Source of the DNA: Aurantiacibacter aquimixticola
GTDB taxonomy: Bacteria > Pseudomonadota > Alphaproteobacteria > Sphingomonadales > Sphingomonadaceae
Direction of reading: 5' to 3'
NCBI RefSeq assembly: GCF_003605475.1
Contig: NZ_RAHX01000001.1
Span: 1,860,001 to 1,924,000, forward strand
DNA: 64,000 nt
This document shows positions 54,423 through 63,198 of the stretch, one piece after another. A program made the position numbers and the translations under genes. The notes below the pieces were generated by a model. That model ran no database searches, was not told where the DNA came from, and saw only the letters and a program-made list of their open reading frames with translations. Position 1 is the stretch's first letter, and every line of letters begins with the position of its first letter.

Positions 54423-55886
54423 ATGTCCTTGCTCAAGAAAATCCTTATCGGCATCGTCGTCCTAGTCACATTGGCCGCACTCGTGCTCTGGTGGCTGTCC
54501 CGGCCGGACCCGGCGGAATACTCGCTGGCCGATACCAGCGGTACGGATCCTGTGCTCGCGCAGCCGGACGAGCAGCTGATCCCCACGGTCGAAATCGCCA
54601 GCCCCGTCGGCTGGGGCGCGGATGGCGCACCGCAGGCGGCGGAAGGCCTTGTCGTCAATCGCTTTGCCGAGGGGCTTGATCATCCGCGCGTGGTCTACAC
54701 GCTGCCCAATGGCGATGTGCTGGTTACGCTGACCAATGCTCCCGAACGCGAACTGGCCGGCGGCTGGCTCACCAATTTCGTCGCCGGGCTTCTGTTCGAC
54801 GAAGCGGGCGCGGGCGATCCCTCTGCGAACCAGCTCGTCCTGCTGCGCGATACGGACGAGGATGGCCGTGCGGATGTTCAGCGCGTGTTGCGTGAGGCGG
54901 ACCTCGATTCGCCGTCCGGCATCGCCTGGAACGACGGCACGCTCTACATCGCCAATCACGACGAGATCCTGCAATTCGCCTACGCATTGGGAGACGATGC
55001 CATTGAGGGCGAGCCGGAAAAGATTGCCGATCTCCCCCCGGCGGGCAATCACTGGATGCGCAATCTGATCCTGTCGGAGGATGGCACGCGATTGTTCGTC
55101 GCGGTCGGTTCGGCGTCGAATATCGGCGAAGGCGGAATGGATATCGAGGAGGCGCGCGCCGCCGTGCACCAGCTTAACCTCGAAACCGGGGAAGCGCGGC
55201 TGTTCGCGCAGGGCCTGCGCAATCCTAACGGTCTCGACTGGAACCCGTGGACGGGCGAGCTCTGGACCACGGTCAATGAGCGCGACATGCTCGGCAGCGA
55301 TCTCGTGCCCGATTACATGACGAACGTGCCGCTCGGCGCGCATTATGGCTGGCCGTGGGTGTATTACAACGACGTGATCGATGAGCGGGTCGAGGCACCG
55401 AGGCCGCGCTTCCTTATCGAATATACGCGAACGCCCGAATATGCGCTGGGCGCGCACACCGCGCCGCTGGGCATGGTCTTTAGCCAGGAGGGCGCGAGAA
55501 TGGGCGACGCCTTCGGGCAGGGCGCGTTCATTGCCCGGCACGGATCGTGGAATCGTTCCCCCGCGGCGGGATACGATGTGGTGTTCGTCGAATTCGACGG
55601 GCGCGGCAATCCGGTGGGCAAGCCCAAACAGGTTCTGCAGAGCTTCCTGACCGGCGAGGGCGAGACGTTCGGTCGTCCGACATGGGTCGAGTGGGACGCG
55701 ACCGGCGCATTGCTGGTAAGTGATGATACCGCCGGCATCATCTGGCGTGTGCTGGCACCGGGTGCGGAAGGCTCGGCCGCGATCGAGCGCAACAGCGGAG
55801 AGCGCCTGCGACCGCAGCGCCAGCTTCGCGGCGATCCGCGGCGCGCTTTCGAAGAGGGTGCGATCCGACCCGAAGACATTATGTGA
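54423..55886 (+). CDS. PQQ-type sorbosone/glucose dehydrogenase-like protein, membrane-anchored
   Basis: 487 aa from ATG 54423 (ATG 54375 is an in-frame alternative). N-terminal membrane anchor LLKKILIGIVVLVTLAALVLWWL. A six-bladed propeller follows, with LDHPRVVYTLPNGDVLVT, FAQGLRNPNGLDWNPWTGELWTTVNERD and HYGWPWVYYN, as in the sorbosone dehydrogenase/GDSH family. Likely faces the periplasm. PQQ use is a family-level inference only; substrate unknown. Confidence 0.85.
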   Translation: MSLLKKILIGIVVLVTLAALVLWWLSRPDPAEYSLADTSGTDPVLAQPDEQLIPTVEIASPVGWGADGAPQAAEGLVVNRFAEGLDHPRVVYTLPNGDVLVTLTNAPERELAGGWLTNFVAGLLFDEAGAGDPSANQLVLLRDTDEDGRADVQRVLREADLDSPSGIAWNDGTLYIANHDEILQFAYALGDDAIEGEPEKIADLPPAGNHWMRNLILSEDGTRLFVAVGSASNIGEGGMDIEEARAAVHQLNLETGEARLFAQGLRNPNGLDWNPWTGELWTTVNERDMLGSDLVPDYMTNVPLGAHYGWPWVYYNDVIDERVEAPRPRFLIEYTRTPEYALGAHTAPLGMVFSQEGARMGDAFGQGAFIARHGSWNRSPAAGYDVVFVEFDGRGNPVGKPKQVLQSFLTGEGETFGRPTWVEWDATGALLVSDDTAGIIWRVLAPGAEGSAAIERNSGERLRPQRQLRGDPRRAFEEGAIRPEDIM

Positions 55887-55899
55887 CGCTGGCCGCGCG

Positions 55900-56856
55900 A
55901 TGATGGATGTGCCGCGAGTGCTCCAGCCGGATGCCGAGGGAATAGCGCTTGCGGCCCGCCTGCTTGGCGAGGGATCGCTCGTCGCGCTGCCGACGGAGAC
56001 GGTGTACGGCCTCGCCGCGCGGGCAGACGATGCCGATGCGGTTGCGTCGATATACCGGCTGAAAGGCCGTCCTGATTTCAATCCGCTTATCGTGCATGTC
56101 GCATCGCATGAAATGGCGGAGCGACTTGCGCATTTCGACGCACGCGCGAGGGCCCTTGCGAAGCGTTTCTGGCCCGGCCCGCTGACACTGGTGCTGCCTT
56201 TGCGCAAAGATGCTGCGCTGGCAAAGGCGGTTACCGCCGCGCTGCCGACAGTCGCGCTGCGCATGCCTGAGCATCCTGTCGCACGCCAAGTGCTTAAGGC
56301 GGCGAATATGCCCGTGGCCGCCCCCTCGGCCAATCGCAGCAATCGGCTAAGCCCTACGCGTGCCGAGCATGTGTCGGCCTCCTTCGGTGAGGATGCGCCC
56401 CCAGTCCTCGATGGCGGCGCATGTCGGGACGGGGTGGAATCGAGCATCGTGGCGCTGCGAGCGGATGGCACGTGGGAATTTCTGCGTCCCGGACCGATCG
56501 ATGTCGAGGTATTGACGAAGGAGTTAGGCCCGCAGGAAAAGTCGCGCGGCGCAACTGTCGAGGCGCCCGGCCAGCTCGCCACACATTACTCGCCCGGAAA
56601 GCCGCTTCGGCTGGACGTTCTCGACCCGGCAAGCGACGAGTATATGATCGGTTTCGGCGACGTGGCCGGGGAGACCAGTCTGTCGCCGGGTGGCGATCTC
56701 GCCCAAGCGGCAGCACGGCTATACGAATGTCTCCACATAGCCGCCGCGTCGGCTCGGCCGCGCATAGCGGTCGCGCCAATTCCTTCGGGTGGCATCGGGC
56801 AGGCGATCGATGACAGGCTGCGCCGCGCCGCGGCCGATCAGTCGTCTCTTTCGTAA
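55900..56856 (+). CDS. tsaC: L-threonylcarbamoyladenylate synthase (Sua5 type)
   Basis: 318 aa, the longer Sua5 form with a C-terminal domain beyond the YrdC fold. YrdC domain: GSLVALPTETVYGLAARADD, SIYRLKGRPDFNPLIVHV with the KxR motif, PAPSANRSNRLSPT-like AAPSANRS. C-terminal part has PGQLATHYSPGKPL. Makes TC-AMP for t6A37 tRNA modification. ATG 55900 precedes a second ATG at 55903. It overlaps the convergent lipoprotein gene by 19 bp. Confidence 0.93.
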   Translation: MMDVPRVLQPDAEGIALAARLLGEGSLVALPTETVYGLAARADDADAVASIYRLKGRPDFNPLIVHVASHEMAERLAHFDARARALAKRFWPGPLTLVLPLRKDAALAKAVTAALPTVALRMPEHPVARQVLKAANMPVAAPSANRSNRLSPTRAEHVSASFGEDAPPVLDGGACRDGVESSIVALRADGTWEFLRPGPIDVEVLTKELGPQEKSRGATVEAPGQLATHYSPGKPLRLDVLDPASDEYMIGFGDVAGETSLSPGGDLAQAAARLYECLHIAAASARPRIAVAPIPSGGIGQAIDDRLRRAAADQSSLS

Positions 56857-57170
56857 GGGATTGTCGGCAGCAGGATTTCGATCTCTCGGCGGGTGGCGAC
56901 GGCCCTGCGACACGCGCGGTCGTCACCTTCCAGGCAATCGTCCTCCCGCCGCACCAGGTCGCGCTGCAATTCGCCGAGCCGCTCCTCCCGCCGCCGGATT
57001 TCCCGGCCTCGCGCGCGGTCGGCCTCGTCCTGGCTCGTCGTAGTCCAGTCGACCACCTTGCTCGCGACGCGCACAGGCGCGGCGACCACGTCCACCGCAG
57101 TACGCACGACACAGCCGCTCAGCGCAGTGGCGAGCAGAGGGGCAATGAGCAGAAGAGGCTTGCGCGGCAT
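56838..57170 (-). CDS. Hypothetical lipoprotein
   Basis: 110 aa from ATG 57170. Lipobox ALSGC (Cys20). The mature part is a short stretch VVRTAVDVVAAPVRVASKVVDW, then a charged coiled-coil-like region (RREERLGELQRDLVRRE) with two cysteines. No family recognised, though small sphingomonad lipoproteins like this are frequent. Convergent overlap with tsaC. Confidence 0.75.
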   Translation of the reverse strand: MPRKPLLLIAPLLATALSGCVVRTAVDVVAAPVRVASKVVDWTTTSQDEADRARGREIRRREERLGELQRDLVRREDDCLEGDDRACRRAVATRREIEILLPTIPYERDD

Positions 57171-57242
57171 GCCGGGCGGTCTCCTTCGATCCGCCCATAG
57201 CATGCATCCGTCAGTCTTGCTTTCGGATTAAGCCGAAGGAAA

Positions 57243-57956
57243 TCAGCCGCAGGTGAGGCTGCCGGAGCCAGCGATGCTTTCCTCGCACTCGGCATCGCCG
57301 TTGACGCGGACATCGCCCGAGCCGGAGATGCTGGCGCTCACCCGGCCGTCCGACGCGAAGGCGACATCGCCGGAACCGGAAATGCGGATATCGGCATCCT
57401 CGACTTCGAGATTGTCCATTTCGAGATCGGACGAACCTGAAATGGCGACGGTCAGGTCTCGTGCCGATCCGCCCGCAACAATCGTGCCGCTGCCGGAGAC
57501 ACGGATATCGAGCGCATCGACATCGATATTCTCCGCGGTGACCGTTCCCGAACCCGAGCTCGCGATGGATGCGTCGCTTGCCAGTGCCTGGGTGATGATT
57601 TCGCCCGATCCGCTCAGAGAGAGGCCGGACGGGGCGGGCATGGTGATCGTTACCGTCGCACGATCGCCCATGGAAAGATTACTGCCGCCGCGCCCGATCG
57701 TGAGCCGGTCCCCGCTGCGATCGAAGCGAAGGCCATCAACGACATCGGCGGGCCCATCGACATCGACAGCGAATTGCGCGCCGTCCATGATGACGACATT
57801 GTCCGGGCCGGAAAGGCCAATATGCGAAGGCGCGGCGCCATTCGTATCCAGCTCTGCCAGCGGAACGCCGTCTGCCGTGCCGTTACTGTAACTCATCCCG
57901 CAGGCGCTCAGCGCAGTTGCGGCAAGGATGGAGGTGGCGATTGTGGCAATTTTCAT
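57243..57956 (-). CDS. DUF2807 (GIN domain) lipoprotein
   Basis: 237 aa. Lipobox ALSAC (Cys19). The rest is a repetitive beta structure: at least seven copies of an SGSG-D/T-x-x-like turn (SLSGSGEII, ASSGSGTV, RVSGSGTI, RISGSGDV, SISGSGDV), the hallmark of the DUF2807/GIN right-handed beta-solenoid. Function unknown; probably periplasm-facing. Downstream of the carD terminator. Confidence 0.87.
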   Translation of the reverse strand: MKIATIATSILAATALSACGMSYSNGTADGVPLAELDTNGAAPSHIGLSGPDNVVIMDGAQFAVDVDGPADVVDGLRFDRSGDRLTIGRGGSNLSMGDRATVTITMPAPSGLSLSGSGEIITQALASDASIASSGSGTVTAENIDVDALDIRVSGSGTIVAGGSARDLTVAISGSSDLEMDNLEVEDADIRISGSGDVAFASDGRVSASISGSGDVRVNGDAECEESIAGSGSLTCG

Positions 57957-58053
57957 GAGCGTGCTCCCAGTGTGTGTTGCAACAGCAATACACGCTGGCG
58001 AGACGATTGGCAAAGCCGTCTGTCGAGTGGACACACCTTTGGTCGAATCGCAC

Positions 58054-58089
58054 AAAAAAGGGCCGCTCACTGCGCGTGAGCGGCCCTTT
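58054..58089 (-). terminator. Strong terminator after carD
   Basis: Perfect 14-bp stem AAAGGGCCGCTCAC (58057-58070) with GTGAGCGGCCCTTT (58076-58089), loop TGCGC. On the minus strand a run of six T follows (58059-58054). It isolates carD from the DUF2807 gene. Confidence 0.92.
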
Positions 58090-58121
58090 GCTGTCCTTTA
58101 TCTGCCCCTCGCGGGATAGCG

Positions 58122-58655
58122 TCAGGCGTCGTCGTTATTCTCGTAATATTGCGGCGCGTGTTCCTTCAGCACGTCGAGAATCTTCTCGAGTGCGGTCGGC
58201 TCGTCCGTCTTCTCCATCGCCGCCAGTTCGCGGGCAAGGCGGCTGGAGGCGGCCTCGAAGATCTGCCGTTCGGAATAGCTCTGCTCGGGCTGGTCTTCCG
58301 GACGGAAGAGATCCCGCGTCACCTCGGCGATCAGCACGATTTCGCCGGAATTGATCTTCGCTTCATATTCCTGGGCGCGGCGAGACCACATCGTGCGCTT
58401 TACCTTGGGCTTGCCCTTCAGCGTTTCCATCGCTTCCTTCAGCGTCTTGTCGCTGGAAAGCTTGCGCATTCCGATGCTTTCGACCTTGTTGGTCGGCACA
58501 CGGAGCGTCATGCGCTCCTTCTCGAAACGCAGGACATACAGCTCCAGCTGCATGCCGGCGATTTCTTCGTTCTGCAGTTCGATCACACGGCCAACACCGT
58601 GCTTGGGGTAGACGACGTAATCGCCGACTTCGAAAGCGGTCGCATTAGCGGCCAT
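58122..58655 (-). CDS. carD: CarD-family transcription regulator
   Basis: 177 aa. RNA-polymerase-interacting domain: FEVGDYVVYPKHGVGRVIELQ, RFEKERMTLRVPTNKVESIGMRKL. C-terminal DNA-binding helical region with KRTMWSRRAQEYEAKINSGEI. CarD binds RNA polymerase beta and stabilises open complexes at rRNA and other promoters. ATG 58655 has AAGGA at a 9-nt spacing; ATG 58664 overlaps that site. The 212-bp upstream gap to yihY should hold its promoter. Confidence 0.93.
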   Translation of the reverse strand: MAANATAFEVGDYVVYPKHGVGRVIELQNEEIAGMQLELYVLRFEKERMTLRVPTNKVESIGMRKLSSDKTLKEAMETLKGKPKVKRTMWSRRAQEYEAKINSGEIVLIAEVTRDLFRPEDQPEQSYSERQIFEAASSRLARELAAMEKTDEPTALEKILDVLKEHAPQYYENNDDA

Positions 58656-58867
58656 AAACAGCATTCCTTTCTTCGGCAGCGCCGGATACCAGATGACCGA
58701 AGGCCGTCCGCCGAAGGGCGAAGCGGTCGAATTTCGGTCCTGTTGCTGGAGCGGGGCCTGCCTTCCTATCCGCCTGCCGCCCACGCAGGGGCGTGCAGTT
58801 GCGAACGGATATAACAGATTCGGGTCATAAATTCCAGTGTTTGCCGCAGCGCCGCACGGGTCGCAGC

Positions 58868-59677
58868 TCAGCGGCTGCCTGCTGCCGCGACTTCGGCACC
58901 GAAGATAAGGACATAAGCGACCAGATACAGCCACGTCAGGAGGACGATCACCGCGCCGAGCGAGCCGTAGGTCGCGTTGTAGCTGCCGAAATTGGCGACG
59001 TAGAATCCGAAAGCGGCGGTAAGCAGCACGAAGCCGACGCTAGCGAGAATTGCCCCCGGCAGCACGCGCCTCCAACTGGCATGGATCCCTTTCGGCCCGC
59101 GCCGGTAAAGGATCCCGGCCGCCAGTGTTCCCGAAGCCGCAAGCACGGTATATGTCGCTGCCTGCCCGATCCAGTACGCGCCGCCGGACAGCCCCGGCAG
59201 CAATGCGGTGATCGCGGATGTCACCGTCAGCGCGCCTGCAACCAGGCCAACCCCGACGACGCCCGCGAGGGTCACCGCCAGCGCGACCAGATTTCCCCGC
59301 AGGAAGCTTCGCTGTTCGCTGTCTTCGAACGCTTCGGAAACGGCCGTGACAAGAGCCCCCGCCGCATTGCGCGCGCCGAACAGTGCCAGTCCTAAGGCGA
59401 GCAGGAGGCCGAAACCCTTGGCGCTGCCCGAGCTCTCCACCACGGCTTCCAGCTGCTTGCCGATCAGTTCGGCGGCGGATTGCGGAAGGCTTTGCGCCAT
59501 CGCCGCGATATTATTCGCCACCATCTGCGGATCGGCAAAAATGCCATAGCTCAGCACGGCCGCCGCAAGCAGCGGCACCATTGCGAGAAAGGCGTAATAG
59601 GCAACGCCCGCCGCAAGCACACCGCCATTGTGCTCGCCGAAGCGCGCAAATCCCTGTTTCAATCTGGAAAATGTCAT
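58868..59677 (-). CDS. YihY/BrkB-family membrane protein
   Basis: 269 aa, six TM segments at about 22-45, 88-110, 132-155, 165-185, 205-230 and 240-262. Family motifs: HNGGVLAAGVAYYAFLAMVPLLAA and YNATYGSLGAVIVLLTWLYLVAYVLIFGAE. Formerly thought to be RNase BN; transport of small molecules is suspected. It lies between fdxA and carD on the same strand. Confidence 0.9.
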   Translation of the reverse strand: MTFSRLKQGFARFGEHNGGVLAAGVAYYAFLAMVPLLAAAVLSYGIFADPQMVANNIAAMAQSLPQSAAELIGKQLEAVVESSGSAKGFGLLLALGLALFGARNAAGALVTAVSEAFEDSEQRSFLRGNLVALAVTLAGVVGVGLVAGALTVTSAITALLPGLSGGAYWIGQAATYTVLAASGTLAAGILYRRGPKGIHASWRRVLPGAILASVGFVLLTAAFGFYVANFGSYNATYGSLGAVIVLLTWLYLVAYVLIFGAEVAAAGSR

Positions 59678-59722
59678 CCCCGCCTAAGCGCGCGGGGCGG
59701 TAGAGCGTTCCGCAATTGCGGA

Positions 59723-60061
59723 TCAGTCGCCTTCGCCGGGCTCGCCGGAGAAGTACTTGTCGAACTTGCCGTCCTCGCCCTTATGCTCATCGGCATCGGC
59801 GGGCGGATCTTTCTTCTCGGTGATATTCGGCCATTCGGCGGAATACTTCGTGTTGAGCTCCAGCCATTTTTCCTGACCGTCCTCGGTGTCCGGCAGGATC
59901 GCTTCGGCCGGGCATTCCGGCTCGCACACGCCGCAATCGATGCATTCCGACGGATTGATGACGAGCATGTTCTCGCCTTCGTAGAAGCAGTCGACCGGGC
60001 AGACCTCGACGCAGTCCGTATATTTGCATTTGATGCAGGCGTCGGTGACGACGTAGGTCAT
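59723..60061 (-). CDS. fdxA: FdxA-type 7Fe-8S ferredoxin
   Basis: 112 aa. Two cluster motifs: [20 protein letters not shown] (3Fe-4S/4Fe-4S type) and [16 protein letters not shown]. The C-terminal 50 residues are acidic and Lys-rich. Cytosolic electron carrier. The usual alphaproteobacterial order helicase-S4-fdxA-carD is kept here apart from the yihY insertion. Confidence 0.95.
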   Translation of the reverse strand: MTYVVTDACIKCKYTDCVEVCPVDCFYEGENMLVINPSECIDCGVCEPECPAEAILPDTEDGQEKWLELNTKYSAEWPNITEKKDPPADADEHKGEDGKFDKYFSGEPGEGD

Positions 60062-60111
60062 GGTGCGGCGTATCCTTTCCGGTTGCTCGCTCCCGCTATG
60101 CCGATTGCGCG

Positions 60112-60363
60112 CTAAGCGTCAAGCACGCGGTAATGCGCCTGCGCTTCGCCAGCGGGGCCGCGCCGCTCAGGCAGGGTTTCGATGGCGATTACGCGCACGC
60201 CGCGTCCTATCGGCAGCGTCAGTACGTCGCCTGCGGTGATCGGGCGATCGATCCGGACCACCCGCTCACCATTGCAACGGATATGCCCTTCACCGATCCA
60301 GCGCTGCGCCACCGCGCGGCTTTTCGCAAAGCGCAGGCGGCAGAGCAGCAGGTCGAGCCGCAT
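60112..60363 (-). CDS. S4-domain RNA-binding protein (HslR-like)
   Basis: 83 aa. S4 fold: [47 protein letters not shown]. Similar to heat-shock protein 15 that binds stalled 50S subunits. The ATG directly abuts the TGA of the helicase gene, indicating coupled translation. Confidence 0.92.
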   Translation of the reverse strand: MRLDLLLCRLRFAKSRAVAQRWIGEGHIRCNGERVVRIDRPITAGDVLTLPIGRGVRVIAIETLPERRGPAGEAQAHYRVLDA

Positions 60364-62994
60364 TCAGTTCTTCAGAAGGTCCGCAAGACCGGCGAGCGCC
60401 TTGCCGGTGGCCGGCTGGTTGGCGGCGGGCCGCTGGGTCGAACGCTTGTCGCGAGAGCCATCCTCGCGACGCGGCTTGCCTTGCCCCCTCGCTTTACCAC
60501 CGGAACGCGGAGGACGCTTCCCGCGCGGTTTCATGCTGTCGCGTCGCGGCGCGCGCCATGTCCATGGGGTCGGTCGCGGTGGGCCGTAGGCGCCCTGCGC
60601 CAGCTCGACCGGCTGACCTTGGCGAAAACCTGCATCCTTCATCAGGCTGCGGAAATTGTCGGGCGAAAGGCCCATGCTCGTGCCCAGCGCCGCGGTGACG
60701 GGAAAACCGAGCGCACCCTTGTCGCCTGCTGCCTGCGCCTTGACGCGCTGCTCATGCGCGGCCCGGAATAGTTTCTCAGCCATGTCCACTCTGATCGCCT
60801 GCTTGCCCGCACGGCGATATCCTGCGGGCAGCTGCTTTCCGCCCTCGATCACAGCTTCCATGCTTTCGCGCACAGGTCGACGGTCTATGCCGAGCGCTTT
60901 CAGCAGCAGGCGCGGCCCGGGCTTGAGCAGAGCGGGGACAAAGACGTCGAGCGATCCGATAAAGACGCCGAGCTTGCGCAGGAAGGGACGCTTTTCCTTC
61001 GGGACATGCGCGAGGCCTGCTTCTTCCCGCCGCACCGTGCCGTTGCGGTCTACCAGCGTCAGAAGCAACGCGCGCACTTCGCTGCCCGCTTCGGGATCGC
61101 CCGCTGCATCTTCGATCGCCTTGAGCGGCGCGAGCGGAGCAAGCTTTTCAGCCAGCCACACTTGCAAGCCTTCCTCGAGCCTGGACCGGTGAACCGGATC
61201 GAGCGCGCCAAGATCCTTCGACATCGCGATACGCGGGGAGAGAACCGACTTCCCGCGCTCCAGATCGGCGACCTTCTGATCGCCGCGCATCAGTGCGCCT
61301 TTGGCGATCACCTGATCGCCCAGCTCGTCAGCCACAAGCTTCTGCGCCTTGGCCGCGAGCAGAGCGGGCATGTGCTTTTCCGCCGCAGCCAGCATCAGCT
61401 TGCGATCCTCATTGCTTGCCGTGTCGTCCACCACGAACCGAAAGCCTTCGAGATGGCCGATCGGTTGGCCTTCGACCGTCACGCGGTCATCGTCTTCCAG
61501 TTTGACGCGCAAGAGTCCTGCATCCTTTCCCATGCCGCGCATCAATACAGCGGTGCGGCGATTCACGAAACGCTCTGTCAGTTTCTGATGCAGCGCGTCC
61601 GACAGCTTGGCCTCTGCAGCGCGGGCGCGGGCGGCCATTTCGTCGCGCGCCAGTACCCAGTCGGGCCGCTGACAGATATACGCCCAGCTGCGAATGCCGG
61701 CGAGGCGACCCTGCAACGTGTCGATATCGCCGGACGTATTGCGCAGTTCGCCGATGCGCGCGGCGACGAAGTCCGCTCCGATATGGCCGCCGCGAAGATC
61801 GGACCAGAGCCGCGCGACGAAACGCGCATGCGCTTCGGGGCCGTGCTGGCGGAAGTCGGGCAGCTGGCACGTTTCCCAGAACCGTCTCACCAGGCCGGGA
61901 TTGTCGATGCCCTTGGTCGCTTCGCCGAGCTCGTGCAGCCGTTTCAGCACCGCAAGATCTATGGCCTGGGGCGCGGCCTTCAGCTGTTCCTCGCGCGGGC
62001 GCATTTCGAGATCGGCGATCAGGCGTTCGAGGCTGTCGAAGCGCGGCTCCGGATTGCGCCAATAAAGCTTGGTAAGCGGCGCAAAGCGATGCTGCTCGAT
62101 GGCGAAGACTTCGTCCTCGGTAAACTCGATGGGTGCGCCGCCCCGCCTGCCGCCACCGGCCATCGTGCCGAAGCTTCCGTCGGTCTGGTGCCGACCGGCG
62201 CGCCCGGCGATCTGCGCCATTTCGGCCGGGCGCAATCGGCGCTGTCGCACGCCGTCGAACTTTGACAGCGATGCGAAGGCGACGTGGCGAACATCGAGAT
62301 TGAGGCCCATGCCGATGGCGTCGGTGGCGACGATGTAATCGACCTCCCCCGACTGGAAGAGTTCGACCTGGCGATTGCGCGTCTGTGGACTGAGCGCGCC
62401 CATCACCACCGCAGCACCGCCGCGGAAACGTCGCAGCAGTTCGGCGACCTGGTAGACCTGCTCCACCGAGAAGGCGACGATGGCGCTGCGCGGCGGCAGG
62501 CGGCTGAGCTTCGCCGAACCGGTATGGGTCAGGACGGAGAAGCGCGGGCGCTCCTCCACGCTGGCGTCCGGCACAAGCGCGCGAACCATCGGCTCCAGCG
62601 TGGCCGAGCCGAGCAGCATCGTCTCTTCCCGACCGCGTGCATTCAGCAGCCGATCGGTGAAGATATGTCCGCGCTCCCGGTCCGCCGCGATCTGGGCCTC
62701 GTCCAGCGCGACAAAGGCATGTCCCCCGCCATCGCGCGGCATGGCCTCGGCCGTGCAGAGGAAATAGCGCGCATTCGGCGGCTCGATCCGCTCTTCGCCG
62801 GTAATCAGCGCACAGGCTGCCTCGCCCTTCATTGCGCAGACCTTGTCATAGACCTCGCGCGCAAGCAGCCGCAGCGGAAACCCGATCGCGCCGGAAGAAT
62901 GGCCGCACATCCGCTCGATCGCGAGATGGGTCTTGCCGGTATTGGTCGGGCCGAGAACGGCGCGAATGCGGCTATCGGATGGCGGAAAAGTCAC
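60364..62994 (-). CDS. SUV3-like DEAD/DEAH ATP-dependent RNA helicase
   Basis: 876 aa from GTG 62994, chosen because AGGAG lies 5-9 nt before it and homologues begin close to this point; the frame is open to 63123 (TTG). Walker A LGPTNTGKTHLAIERM, Walker B VALDEAQIA, SAT motif LLGSATLE, motif V ATDAIGMGLNL, motif VI QIAGRAGRH. A long helical C-terminus ends in a basic Arg/Lys/Gly-rich tail (about 800-876). Related to mitochondrial SUV3; alphaproteobacterial members are linked to RNA decay or ribosome biogenesis. Confidence 0.94.
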   Translation of the reverse strand: MTFPPSDSRIRAVLGPTNTGKTHLAIERMCGHSSGAIGFPLRLLAREVYDKVCAMKGEAACALITGEERIEPPNARYFLCTAEAMPRDGGGHAFVALDEAQIAADRERGHIFTDRLLNARGREETMLLGSATLEPMVRALVPDASVEERPRFSVLTHTGSAKLSRLPPRSAIVAFSVEQVYQVAELLRRFRGGAAVVMGALSPQTRNRQVELFQSGEVDYIVATDAIGMGLNLDVRHVAFASLSKFDGVRQRRLRPAEMAQIAGRAGRHQTDGSFGTMAGGGRRGGAPIEFTEDEVFAIEQHRFAPLTKLYWRNPEPRFDSLERLIADLEMRPREEQLKAAPQAIDLAVLKRLHELGEATKGIDNPGLVRRFWETCQLPDFRQHGPEAHARFVARLWSDLRGGHIGADFVAARIGELRNTSGDIDTLQGRLAGIRSWAYICQRPDWVLARDEMAARARAAEAKLSDALHQKLTERFVNRRTAVLMRGMGKDAGLLRVKLEDDDRVTVEGQPIGHLEGFRFVVDDTASNEDRKLMLAAAEKHMPALLAAKAQKLVADELGDQVIAKGALMRGDQKVADLERGKSVLSPRIAMSKDLGALDPVHRSRLEEGLQVWLAEKLAPLAPLKAIEDAAGDPEAGSEVRALLLTLVDRNGTVRREEAGLAHVPKEKRPFLRKLGVFIGSLDVFVPALLKPGPRLLLKALGIDRRPVRESMEAVIEGGKQLPAGYRRAGKQAIRVDMAEKLFRAAHEQRVKAQAAGDKGALGFPVTAALGTSMGLSPDNFRSLMKDAGFRQGQPVELAQGAYGPPRPTPWTWRAPRRDSMKPRGKRPPRSGGKARGQGKPRREDGSRDKRSTQRPAANQPATGKALAGLADLLKN

Positions 62995-63150
62995 GGGACT
63001 CCTGCATGGCGATTGCAGATAGCGCGCGCAACCGTTGCAGCACGCAAACGCCTCGTCGCACGGTGGACTCAACTGGCCGCCGTTAAGGGCAAATTTACTT
63101 TGTGATTGCAGGTTTGCGGGCAATTACGCAGACCGGGATTGGGTCGTGAC

Positions 63151-63192
63151 GCTCCTTCGCGAAAGGAGCTGCTTCACGCGCACGCAAGGAGG
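63151..63192 (+). promoter_or_regulatory. Leader hairpin able to compete for the M23 gene's ribosome site
   Basis: GCTCCTT (63151-63157) pairs with AAGGAGC (63163-63169) across CGCGA. The true ribosome site AAGGAGG (63186-63192) carries the same AAGGAG, so the CTCCTT arm could pair with either copy. Positions are seen; a switching role is inference. Confidence 0.3.
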
Positions 63193-63198
63193 GCGCGT

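Noticed and set aside
54462..56582. Minus-strand open frame of about 700 codons
   Set aside because: Antisense shadow of the dehydrogenase-like and tsaC genes; high G+C removes stop codons; Arg/Ser-rich translation with no motif.
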